Below, in pieces: positions 1 through 5,278 of a stretch of 10,927 nt of DNA. This stretch comes from Gammaproteobacteria bacterium (lineage in GTDB: Bacteria > Pseudomonadota > Gammaproteobacteria > DSM-19610). How positions within the stretch are numbered: the first letter of the stretch is position 1; each line of letters starts with the position of its first letter. The DNA lies in NCBI GenBank assembly GCA_011371465.1, contig DRQL01000182.1:1-10927 (forward strand). Direction: 5' to 3'. The notes under the pieces are model-generated. The model did no database searches. It was not told where the DNA came from and was given only the letters and a program-made list of their open reading frames with translations. A program made the position numbers and the translations under genes.

Positions 1-189
1 TCGTAGCTCTCCTCGACAGATGTATTGATTCTTCCTGCATCCGCGGTCCCGGTATCCAGGCAGAATGACGGGGTCCACCGGAAGATTGTAAGCACAACCG
101 GCATTTGTTCAAGGGATAGACCTTCGTCCCGGAAAATCTGCACACTTCCTCGTTGGAAAATCAACGCCGTAGAACTATGCTGCATTAAT
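1..189. other. Left-edge intergenic region, no convincing gene
   Basis: An open frame runs from an ATG at 25 into the gene starting at 190, but its translation over 25-189 does not look like protein: low complexity is absent, no hydrophobic or domain pattern appears, and the better signal-peptide start is at 190. The stretch therefore looks non-coding. It contains a candidate promoter for the rightward genes (153-181). On the minus strand, a GAGGAG at 9-14 ends 8 nt from the left edge and could be the ribosome-binding site of a divergent gene starting just outside the window. No stable long hairpin was seen. Confidence 0.5.
153..181 (+). promoter_or_regulatory. Candidate sigma70 promoter for the unknown protein and thioredoxin genes
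   Basis: TTGGAA at 153-158 (4 of 6 matches to TTGACA) and TATGCT at 176-181 (4 of 6 matches to TATAAT) are separated by 17 nt. This is the best promoter-like pair I found upstream of the rightward gene pair. Transcription would start near 187-189, almost on the ATG at 190, giving a leaderless or nearly leaderless message. That fits the absence of a Shine-Dalgarno sequence before 190, but both boxes are imperfect. Confidence 0.35.
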
Positions 190-774
190 ATGACCAGTAA
201 CGTGAAGTGCAGCCACATAATCCGTTATTTTCCCGGATTGCTATTCGCGGTACCGCTCGTGCTGTCAGCCGGAGAGACACAAACGTACACCGATCCGGAC
301 ACCGGCCTGCTGTCCTGGCAGGTCCGCGAACCTGGCTTCAGCATGCAGCTGCTGCAACTGTTACCGGATTATGTCCGGGCGACGTACATGGCACGCGGAC
401 TTCCTCCCGACCTGGTCGAGACCGTGGCGGGATATTGTGTGTTCGGCACTATTATTACCAATGACTCGCAACACCGACTTTCCTACCGCGTAGCCGACTG
501 GCGTTATATTACTTCAGATGGCAAGGCACACCGGCTGAAGACCAAGACGCAGTGGGTCTCTGAGTGGAAGGAGCGTGGCGTGGCGTTCCGCTGGTCGATA
601 CTGCCGGACGACCAGACCTTCGAACCGGGCGACTGGAGCCAGGGCTTTACCACGATTGCCCTGCCGCCCGGCAGTACGTTTGATCTTGTCTATTCCTGGA
701 GGTACCAGGGTGAAACCCGTGAAGGAAAACTGGAGGGTCTGCGTTGTGCGCCTGCTGCACTGCCGGACTCCTGA
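190..774 (+). CDS. Exported protein of unknown function, two cysteines in mature part
   Basis: I do not recognise a named family. The ATG at 190 gives 194 residues that begin with a plausible signal peptide: a short basic start, a hydrophobic core at about residues 15-27 (GLLFAVPLVLSA), and possible cleavage near residues 27-28. The rest is soluble and rich in Trp, Tyr and Pro, suggesting a compact beta-rich periplasmic domain. It has just two cysteines after the signal, Cys83 (GYCVFG) and Cys186 (GLRCAP), which could form a disulfide. No lipobox is seen. The frame is open upstream to 25, but that extension looks non-coding and would bury the signal peptide. There is no clear Shine-Dalgarno before 190. 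Its 3' end overlaps the next gene by 29 nt, so the two are probably translated together. A link to the neighbouring thioredoxin is inference from position and the cysteine pair. Confidence 0.7.
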   Translation: MTSNVKCSHIIRYFPGLLFAVPLVLSAGETQTYTDPDTGLLSWQVREPGFSMQLLQLLPDYVRATYMARGLPPDLVETVAGYCVFGTIITNDSQHRLSYRVADWRYITSDGKAHRLKTKTQWVSEWKERGVAFRWSILPDDQTFEPGDWSQGFTTIALPPGSTFDLVYSWRYQGETREGKLEGLRCAPAALPDS

Positions 775-1342
775 ACGCCGGCGCTGTATGGCGCTGCTGC
801 TCGCGGTCCTGTTGCCGCAGGGTCTTGTACAGGCACAGTTGCCGGTACCGGAGCTCAATCATCAACTGACACAACTGGCGGCGCCCGTTGCAGCGCCGGA
901 TTTCATCCTGAAGGATATGGATGATGAGTCCCATTCGCCTGGCCGCTACCGGGGCAAAGTGGTGATGGTGAATTTCTGGGCGACCTGGTGCCCGCCGTGC
1001 CGGCGTGAACTGCCGTCGATGGAGGCGCTGTACCAGGTCTTCAGGGACGATGGTTTTACGGTGCTGGCCATTAACCAGTGGGAGTCACCGGACCATGTGT
1101 TTGCCTACATGGGCCAACTTGACGTCGAGCCGTCGTTTCCCATCCTGTTTGACCGGGACAGTGCAGTGTCACAACGCTACGGTGTTAAGGGATTGCCGAC
1201 CACGGTGCTGATCGACAGGCGCGGGCGCGTGGTGTACCGCGCGGTGGGTGGCCGGGACTTCAACCACCCGGAAGTGCGCGCCATTATCCGGGGATTGATC
1301 GATGCGGATGTAACGGGGCCTTCCGCGATACCGTCACGCTGA
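746..1342 (+). CDS. TlpA/ResA-like periplasmic thioredoxin-family protein
   Basis: This is probably an exported thiol-disulfide oxidoreductase. From the GTG at 746 it is 198 residues. Residues 1-30 form a signal peptide with several arginines (RTPERRR), a hydrophobic stretch MALLLAVLL, and a likely cut after VQA at residue 30. The thioredoxin fold follows: a PDFIL entry strand near 51-55, VVMVNFWATWCPPCRRELP with active-site Cys82 and Cys85, and the cis-proline loop GLPTTVLID with Pro151. The CPPC centre and the WATWCPPC context are typical of the TlpA/ResA/redoxin group, which works in cytochrome c maturation or periplasmic reduction; the real substrate is unknown. The GTG start is chosen because GGAGGG at 732-737 lies 8 nt upstream; an ATG at 788 would remove the basic part of the signal. 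It overlaps the preceding gene by 29 nt, with its ribosome-binding site inside that gene. Its last 9 bp overlap the opposing DUF62 gene. Confidence 0.88.
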   Translation: MRLLHCRTPERRRCMALLLAVLLPQGLVQAQLPVPELNHQLTQLAAPVAAPDFILKDMDDESHSPGRYRGKVVMVNFWATWCPPCRRELPSMEALYQVFRDDGFTVLAINQWESPDHVFAYMGQLDVEPSFPILFDRDSAVSQRYGVKGLPTTVLIDRRGRVVYRAVGGRDFNHPEVRAIIRGLIDADVTGPSAIPSR

Positions 1343-2071
1343 ACCGGCCCCTACCCGTACCGCGGTACCCGTTTCGAGACCAAGCGCACGGACGGCGTTT
1401 CCCTCTGCCAGGGCAATCTCCACCAGTCCGCTGGAGTTCCCGTACCAGAACGGCTGGCCGGGTTCGGCCTCACCGAAGGTGCGCCTGAATTCGCAGCGTT
1501 TTCCTGCCACTTCAATGACCTGGCTGGTGCTTATGCCTGCAGCGCGCAGGCCGGTTACCGCGTTGCCGAAATGATCGAGGTACACGATTTCCGCCAGGTC
1601 CTCCGGCCAGTCGGGGGTGACCAGCCGAGCCGGGTCCAGTGCTTTGCCGGGCGGTGATTCGCCGCGGGCCAATCGTGCGGCTACGGGGGCGAACAGGTCG
1701 CGGCCGTGGAAGCTGCTGGATAACTGCTCGGGGCGCCAGTCGATGCGGAATGCCTGCACGTCGCTGCAGCGGCGGACGAGCACAGAAAACAGGCCGTTGT
1801 CTGGACCGACGTACCAGCGTCCGTCGCAGCGCACTACCGTTGCTCCCCGCTCGGTCCCGACGCCGGGATCGACGACGCAGAGGCATACGCTGTTTTCGGG
1901 GAGGTACTGGCTGTAGGCCGGCAGCAGGTAGGCGGCGGCCCTGACGTTGAACGCAGGCAGGTCGGGAAAAATGTCCACCACCGGGGTACCGGGCGTATCT
2001 CGATAGAGTACTGCGCGCATCTGGCCCAGGTAGGGATCGGCTACGCCGAAATCGGTGAAGGTTGCGATCAT
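1334..2071 (-). CDS. SAM hydroxide adenosyltransferase (DUF62 family, SAM hydrolase)
   Basis: The family cleaves S-adenosylmethionine with water (hydroxide) to adenosine and methionine and is related in fold to SAM-dependent fluorinases and chlorinases. The 245-residue product starts MIATFTDFG, the usual family start with the adenosine-binding Asp (D7). The Asp-Arg-His set described for this family is present: D68 and R75 in VVDPGVGTER, and H122 in SSFHGRDLFAP. PDNGLF (90-95) is also typical. The C-terminal domain has YLDHFGNAVTGL (164-175) and GNSSGLVEIALAEGNA (211-226), which help bind the nucleoside. No halide-specific insertion was noticed, so hydrolase activity is the best guess. Its biological role is not established. 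It lies 91 nt beyond rplQ on the same strand, with the operon terminator in between, and it converges on the thioredoxin gene with a 9 bp overlap. The ATG at 2071 has no well-spaced Shine-Dalgarno of its own: GAGGG at 2089-2093 is 17 nt away. Confidence 0.92.
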   Translation of the reverse strand: MIATFTDFGVADPYLGQMRAVLYRDTPGTPVVDIFPDLPAFNVRAAAYLLPAYSQYLPENSVCLCVVDPGVGTERGATVVRCDGRWYVGPDNGLFSVLVRRCSDVQAFRIDWRPEQLSSSFHGRDLFAPVAARLARGESPPGKALDPARLVTPDWPEDLAEIVYLDHFGNAVTGLRAAGISTSQVIEVAGKRCEFRRTFGEAEPGQPFWYGNSSGLVEIALAEGNAVRALGLETGTAVRVGAGSA

Positions 2072-2093
2072 GACGCCATGATAGCGCACCCTC
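2068..2093 (-). promoter_or_regulatory. Start region of the DUF62 gene: SD plus three-codon mini-ORF
   Basis: Read on the minus strand, a GAGGG (2093-2089) sits 9 nt before an ATG at 2079-2077. That ATG opens a mini-ORF ATG GCG TCA TGA whose stop (2070-2068) overlaps the DUF62 start codon (2071-2069) as ATGA. The ribosome-binding site is better spaced for the mini-ORF than for the real gene, so re-initiation is possible. TATCAT at 2083-2078 also resembles a -10 box (5 of 6), with a poor -35 (GGCACA, 2106-2101) 17 nt upstream; the two readings are mutually exclusive. Confidence 0.3.
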
Positions 2094-2113
2094 GATGGCC
2101 TGTGCCCGCTCGT

Positions 2114-2140
2114 AAAAAAGCCGGGCATTGCCCGGCTTTT
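2114..2140 (-). terminator. Intrinsic terminator at the end of the ribosomal-protein operon
   Basis: There is a perfect 11 bp inverted repeat (AAAAGCCGGGC, 3 nt loop, GCCCGGCTTTT). On the minus strand the GC-rich stem runs into six T residues (complement of 2119-2114), which is a classic Rho-independent terminator 22 nt past the rplQ stop. On the plus strand the T run is only four long and interrupted, so it works mainly for the leftward operon. Plus-strand transcripts from the left would reach it only after crossing the whole DUF62 gene. Confidence 0.92.
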
Positions 2141-2162
2141 ACGGTTCGGTTGCTGACCGGGC

Positions 2163-2558
2163 CTACTCGCCGACGGCCTCGAAGTCGTCGCCTTCGGTCT
2201 GCGGACGGTCGACCAGTTCGACCAGCGCCATCGGTGCCTTGTCGCCGGTGCGGAAGCCCGTCTTGAGAATGCGAAGATAACCGCCGGGGCGATCCTTGTA
2301 ACGCGGGCCGAGTTCGTCGAACAGCTTGGTGACCACTTCGCGGTCGCGCAGGCGCGAGAATGCCAGGCGTCGCTTGTGCACACTGTCGGTCCTGGCCATG
2401 GTGATCAGGGGTTCAGCGACACGGCGCAGTTCCTTGGCCTTGGGCAAGGTCGTCTGGATCACTTCGTGGCGCATCAGCGAAGCGGCCATGTTACTGAACA
2501 TCGCTTTACGATGGCTGCTGTTGCGATTGAGTTTTCGCCCACTTTGACGGTGACGCAT
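2163..2558 (-). CDS. rplQ: 50S ribosomal protein L17
   Basis: This is large-subunit protein L17, which binds 23S rRNA. The 131-residue product begins MRHRQSGRKLNRNSSHRKAM, and a conserved central part has MAASLMRHEVIQTTLPKAKE; E. coli L17 has 127 residues. The acidic C-terminal tail (TEGDDFEAVGE) accounts for the difference. It is the last gene of the alpha operon, 19 nt after rpoA, with AGGA about 7 nt before the ATG. The operon terminator follows 22 nt beyond its TAG stop. Confidence 0.98.
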   Translation of the reverse strand: MRHRQSGRKLNRNSSHRKAMFSNMAASLMRHEVIQTTLPKAKELRRVAEPLITMARTDSVHKRRLAFSRLRDREVVTKLFDELGPRYKDRPGGYLRILKTGFRTGDKAPMALVELVDRPQTEGDDFEAVGE

Positions 2559-2577
2559 GCTGTTTTCCTATCTCTTC

Positions 2578-3591
2578 TTAAATGCCGACGACGGATTGCT
2601 TGTCGCTTTCCTTCAGCCCTGCCGGCGGCCAGTTTTCCAGGCGCATGCCCAGTGACAGGCCGCGGGATGCCAGGACATCCTTGATCTCGGTGAGCGACTT
2701 TTTGCCCAGGTTCGGGGTTTTCAGCAGCTCGACTTCGGTGCGCTGGATCAGGTCACCGATAAAGTAAATACTTTCTGCTTTCAGGCAGTTGGCGGAACGC
2801 ACAGTCAGTTCCAGGTCGTCGACCGGGCGCAGCAGGATCGGGTCGATATCCGCTTCCGGGCTTTCCGGCTCGGCTTCTTCCTTGCCCTGCAGGTCGACGA
2901 ATACCGAGACCTGGTCCTGCAGGATGGTGGCCGCGCGACGAATCGCTTCTTCCGGGTCCAGCGTGCCGTTGGTTTCGATTTCGATAATCAGCTTGTCGAG
3001 GTTGGTGCGCTGCTCGACACGTGCGGCATCCACGTTATAGGACACGCGCGACACCGGTGTGAAACTGGCGTCCAGCTGCAGCGAGCCGATCGGTTTGCTT
3101 TCGTCTTCCCGGTCAGCAGCGCGTACGGTGGCCGGTTCGTAGCCACGACCCATTTCCACTTTCAGGCTCATGTTGAGCTCGCCACCCTCGGTGAGGTTGG
3201 CAATGACATAATCGGGGTTGATCACCTCGATATCGTGGTCCAGCACGATATCACCCGCCGTTACCTGACCCGGGCCTTTCTTGCTGAGCCGCAGGGTGGC
3301 TTCGTCACGGTTATGCATCTGCAGCGCAACCCCTTTCAGGTTGAGCATGATTTCCATGACATCTTCCTGCACGCCCTCGATGGCGGAATACTCGTGCAGC
3401 ACGCCTTCGATTTCCACGCCCGTGACCGCACAGCCCGGCATGGAAGACAGCAGGATACGACGCAGCGCGTTGCCCAGCGTGTGGCCGAACCCGCGTTCCA
3501 GCGGTTCCAGAACGACTTTCGCGGTACGTTCGTTGACCTTCTGGACGTCTACAATACGTGGTTTCAGAAACTCGTTGACCTTGCCCGGCAT
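2578..3591 (-). CDS. rpoA: DNA-directed RNA polymerase alpha subunit
   Basis: RpoA forms the dimer on which RNA polymerase assembles, and its C-terminal domain touches upstream promoter DNA and activators. The product has 337 residues (E. coli 329). The N-terminal domain (about 1-235) shows LEPLERGFGHTLGNALRRIL with Arg45 and ARVEQRTNLDKLIIEIETNG. The C-terminal domain (about 250-325) has LELTVRSANCLKAE, where Arg265 falls at the same number as the DNA-contacting Arg265 of E. coli, and KTPNLGKKSLTEIKDVLASR. The linker near 236-249 is acidic (EEAEPESPEAD), and the tail after WPP is about 8 residues longer than in E. coli. AGAGGA lies upstream of the ATG in the 23 nt gap after rpsD. Placing rpoA between rpsD and rplQ is the normal alpha-operon arrangement. 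Confidence 0.99.
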   Translation of the reverse strand: MPGKVNEFLKPRIVDVQKVNERTAKVVLEPLERGFGHTLGNALRRILLSSMPGCAVTGVEIEGVLHEYSAIEGVQEDVMEIMLNLKGVALQMHNRDEATLRLSKKGPGQVTAGDIVLDHDIEVINPDYVIANLTEGGELNMSLKVEMGRGYEPATVRAADREDESKPIGSLQLDASFTPVSRVSYNVDAARVEQRTNLDKLIIEIETNGTLDPEEAIRRAATILQDQVSVFVDLQGKEEAEPESPEADIDPILLRPVDDLELTVRSANCLKAESIYFIGDLIQRTEVELLKTPNLGKKSLTEIKDVLASRGLSLGMRLENWPPAGLKESDKQSVVGI

Positions 3592-3614
3592 GAAATGTCC
3601 TCTTACCTGTTGGC

Positions 3615-4241
3615 TTACTTGGAGTACAGCTCGACGACGAGATGCTCGTTAATCTCTGCGGGGAGATCCGAACGCTCGGGACGCGCCTTGTAGGTGCCTT
3701 CCAGTTTCTTCGGATCGACTTCTATCCAGTCGACAAAGCCGCGCTGCTCGGCAACTTCCATCGCAGACTGCACGCGCAGCTGCTTGCGTGATTTCTCGGC
3801 AATGCTCAGGCTGTCATTCGGCTGAACCTGGTAGGAAGGGATGGTGACGCGTTTGCCGTTGACCATGACGGCATTGTGGCGCACCAGCTGACGCGCCTCG
3901 GGACGCGAAGCGGCAAAACCCATGCGGTACACGACGTTGTCCAGCCGGCCTTCCAGCAACTGCAGCAGGTTCTCACCGGTGGAACCCTTGCGCTGGGCCG
4001 CACTCTGGTAATAGTTACGGAACTGACGCTCCAGCACACCGTAGATGCGGCGCATTTTCTGTTTTTCACGCAGCTGCGCGGCATAATCCGACAGGCGCCC
4101 GCGGCGCTGACCGTGCTGCCCCGGCGGGAAGGCGCGGTTCTCTACCGAACATTTGCTGGTATAGCACTTCTCGCCCTTGAGGAATAACTTGGTGCCTTCC
4201 CGGCGACACTGGCGACACTTGGGTCCAACGTACTTTGCCAT
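3615..4241 (-). CDS. rpsD: 30S ribosomal protein S4, zinc-type (four-cysteine)
   Basis: S4 is a primary 16S rRNA binder that starts 30S assembly. In E. coli it also represses the alpha operon at its leader. The product has 208 residues (E. coli 206). Its N-terminus holds Cys9, Cys12, Cys26 and Cys31 (C-x2-C-x13-C-x4-C), the zinc-binding pattern known from Thermus S4; E. coli S4 has lost most of these. Next come REKQKMRRIYGVLERQFRNY, then the S4 RNA-binding domain with LEGRLDNVVYRMGF, SRPEARQLVRHNAVMVNGK and a conserved end ...INEHLVVELYSK. The ATG at 4241 is used because GGAGGAG lies just upstream and the family always starts M-A-x-Y; a longer open frame to 4286 runs into rpsK and is not real. 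It is 14 nt after rpsK. Confidence 0.98.
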   Translation of the reverse strand: MAKYVGPKCRQCRREGTKLFLKGEKCYTSKCSVENRAFPPGQHGQRRGRLSDYAAQLREKQKMRRIYGVLERQFRNYYQSAAQRKGSTGENLLQLLEGRLDNVVYRMGFAASRPEARQLVRHNAVMVNGKRVTIPSYQVQPNDSLSIAEKSRKQLRVQSAMEVAEQRGFVDWIEVDPKKLEGTYKARPERSDLPAEINEHLVVELYSK

Positions 4242-4255
4242 TTGCTCTCCTCCGC

Positions 4256-4648
4256 CTAAACGCGCCGCTTCTTGGGCGGACGACAACCGTTGTGCGGAAT
4301 CGGGGTCACATCGGTAATGTTAGTAATCTTGTAGCCGGCGTTGTTCAGTGCGCGCACCGCAGACTCGCGGCCCGGACCGGGGCCCTTGACCTCGACCTCG
4401 AGGTTTTTCAACCCGTACTCCCTGACCATCTCGCCCACGCGTTCAGCAGCGACCTGCGCGGCGAACGGCGTGCTTTTGCGCGAACCGCGAAAACCGGAAC
4501 CGCCGGCGGTCGCCCACGCCAGTGCATTACCCTGACGATCGGTAATGGTCACGATGGTGTTGTTGAAGGACGCGTGAATATGGGCGATCCCGTCGACCAC
4601 GTTCTTTTTGACCTTCTTGCGCTTGGTGCCTGAAGCCGGCTTAGCCAT
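4256..4648 (-). CDS. rpsK: 30S ribosomal protein S11
   Basis: S11 sits on the platform of the small subunit near the 3' end of 16S rRNA. The product has 130 residues (E. coli 129). After a basic N-terminus (GTKRKKVKKNV) come the hallmark HIHASFNNTIVTITDRQGN, then WATAGGSGFRGSRKSTPFAA, VKGPGPGRESAVRALN and the family end DVTPIPHNGCRPPKKRRV. It begins 23 nt after rpsM, with AGG in CAGGTATT upstream as a modest ribosome-binding site, and is followed 14 nt later by rpsD. Confidence 0.99.
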   Translation of the reverse strand: MAKPASGTKRKKVKKNVVDGIAHIHASFNNTIVTITDRQGNALAWATAGGSGFRGSRKSTPFAAQVAAERVGEMVREYGLKNLEVEVKGPGPGRESAVRALNNAGYKITNITDVTPIPHNGCRPPKKRRV

Positions 4649-4671
4649 GTTGAATACCTGTTTCCAGCAAT

Positions 4672-5028
4672 TTATTTACGAATCGGGCGCCGCGGACCCT
4701 TGCGGGTACGTGCGTTGGTGCGGGTACGCTGGCCACGCAGCGGCAAACCGCGACGGTGGCGCATGCCGCGATAGCAACCCAGGTCCATGAGACGCTTGAT
4801 GTTCATCGACAGGGTGCGGCGCAGATCGCCCTCTACCGTATATTTGGTGACTTCACCACGGATAGACTCGATCTCCGGCTCGGAAAGATCCTTGATCTTG
4901 GTGGCCGGGTCGATGCCACAGGCATCGCAGATCTTGCGCGCAGAGGTCGCACCGATGCCATAGATGGCGGTCAGCGCGATGGCTGCGTGTTTCTGTGGTG
5001 GAACGTTAATTCCGGCTATACGAGCCAT
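4672..5028 (-). CDS. rpsM: 30S ribosomal protein S13
   Basis: S13 is in the head of the small subunit and contacts the P-site tRNA and the 50S subunit. The product is 118 residues, the same as E. coli. It starts MARIAGINVPPQKHAAIALT, has the helix-hairpin-helix-like YGIGATSARKIC, then LRRTLSMNIKRLMDLGCYRG and the basic tail RGQRTRTNARTRKGPRRPIRK. It is the first gene of the alpha operon, after a 98 nt gap that carries its own promoter and leader. GAGGAG at 5043-5038 is 9 nt from the ATG and can be paired in a small hairpin, which suggests translational control. Confidence 0.99.
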   Translation of the reverse strand: MARIAGINVPPQKHAAIALTAIYGIGATSARKICDACGIDPATKIKDLSEPEIESIRGEVTKYTVEGDLRRTLSMNIKRLMDLGCYRGMRHRRGLPLRGQRTRTNARTRKGPRRPIRK

Positions 5029-5039
5029 GAATCCTATCT

Positions 5040-5078
5040 CCTCAGCGAGGCATACCGGTCGCGAGTTATCGAACCCGC
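5040..5078 (-). promoter_or_regulatory. Structured 5' leader of the alpha operon, candidate S4 autoregulatory site
   Basis: Read on the minus strand, GCGGGTT (5078-5072) can pair with AACTCGC (5067-5061) in a 7 bp stem with a 4 nt CGAT loop and one G-U pair. Further on, CCTC (5050-5047) can pair with GAGG (5043-5040), hiding the rpsM ribosome-binding site in a 4 bp hairpin with a 3 nt loop. CTCGC occurs twice (5065-5061 and 5049-5045), so the site could switch partners. In E. coli, S4 represses this operon by binding a pseudoknot at the same place. The sequence here is not recognisably the same, so the role is inferred from position and pairing. Confidence 0.45.
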
Positions 5079-5079
5079 T

Positions 5080-5108
5080 ACAATACCGGATAAAGCCCCA
5101 TATTTCAA
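5080..5108 (-). promoter_or_regulatory. Sigma70-type promoter of the alpha operon
   Basis: On the minus strand, TTGAAA (5108-5103, 5 of 6 matches) and TATTGT (5085-5080, 4 of 6 matches) are separated by exactly 17 nt, in the 98 nt gap between rpmJ and rpsM. Transcription would start near 5073, leaving a leader of about 45 nt. E. coli has its alpha-operon promoter in the same relative place. Read-through from the upstream spc genes probably adds to expression because no terminator was seen after rpmJ. Confidence 0.7.
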
Positions 5109-5126
5109 ACTAAAAACCGACAATGG

Positions 5127-5249
5127 CTACTTGCAGGCACCCTGGCGCTGCTTGTGGCGGCCGTCCTTGCAGATGACCCGAACCACGCCCTTGCGACGGA
5201 CGATTTTACAATTGCGACAAATGCGTTTTACCGATGCACGTACTTTCAT
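5127..5249 (-). CDS. rpmJ: 50S ribosomal protein L36, zinc-ribbon form with short extra tail
   Basis: L36 is the smallest ribosomal protein. It stabilises 23S rRNA around a zinc ion. The 40-residue product begins MKVRASVKRICRNCKIVRRK and keeps the zinc ligands Cys11, Cys14, Cys27 and His32. The usual family end is KHKQRQG or KHKQKQG (37-38 residues). Here RHKQRQG is followed by three extra residues, Ala-Cys-Lys, before TAG. The ATG at 5249 has AGGGGAG just upstream. It follows secY by 29 nt and is the last gene before the alpha-operon promoter, as in E. coli. Confidence 0.97.
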   Translation of the reverse strand: MKVRASVKRICRNCKIVRRKGVVRVICKDGRHKQRQGACK

Positions 5250-5278
5250 GATCTCCCCTGTTTAACTCAGTACCGGGG

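Noticed and set aside
40..80. Possible degenerate dispersed repeat (TATCCAGGCAGAATGACGG)
   Set aside because: It faintly resembles common GTCATTC-type intergenic repeats, but there is no inverted partner or second copy in the window.
25..189. N-terminal extension of the unknown protein from the ATG at 25
   Set aside because: The translated stretch does not look like protein and would place the signal peptide about 65 residues inside the chain. The ATG at 190 gives a normal exported protein.
575..745. Longer thioredoxin-family protein starting at the ATG at 575
   Set aside because: The extension is an out-of-frame shadow of the upstream gene, and the GTG at 746 has a well-placed GGAGGG and yields a proper signal peptide.
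1357..1368. Perfect 12-bp palindrome GTACCGCGGTAC near the end of the DUF62 gene, as a terminator for the thioredoxin gene
   Set aside because: There is no loop and no T run on either side, and it lies within coding sequence. It is more likely chance in GC-rich codons.
2072..2383. N-terminal extension of the DUF62 protein into rplQ
   Set aside because: The upstream part overlaps rplQ in another frame and crosses the terminator. The family start MIATFTDFG fits the ATG at 2071.
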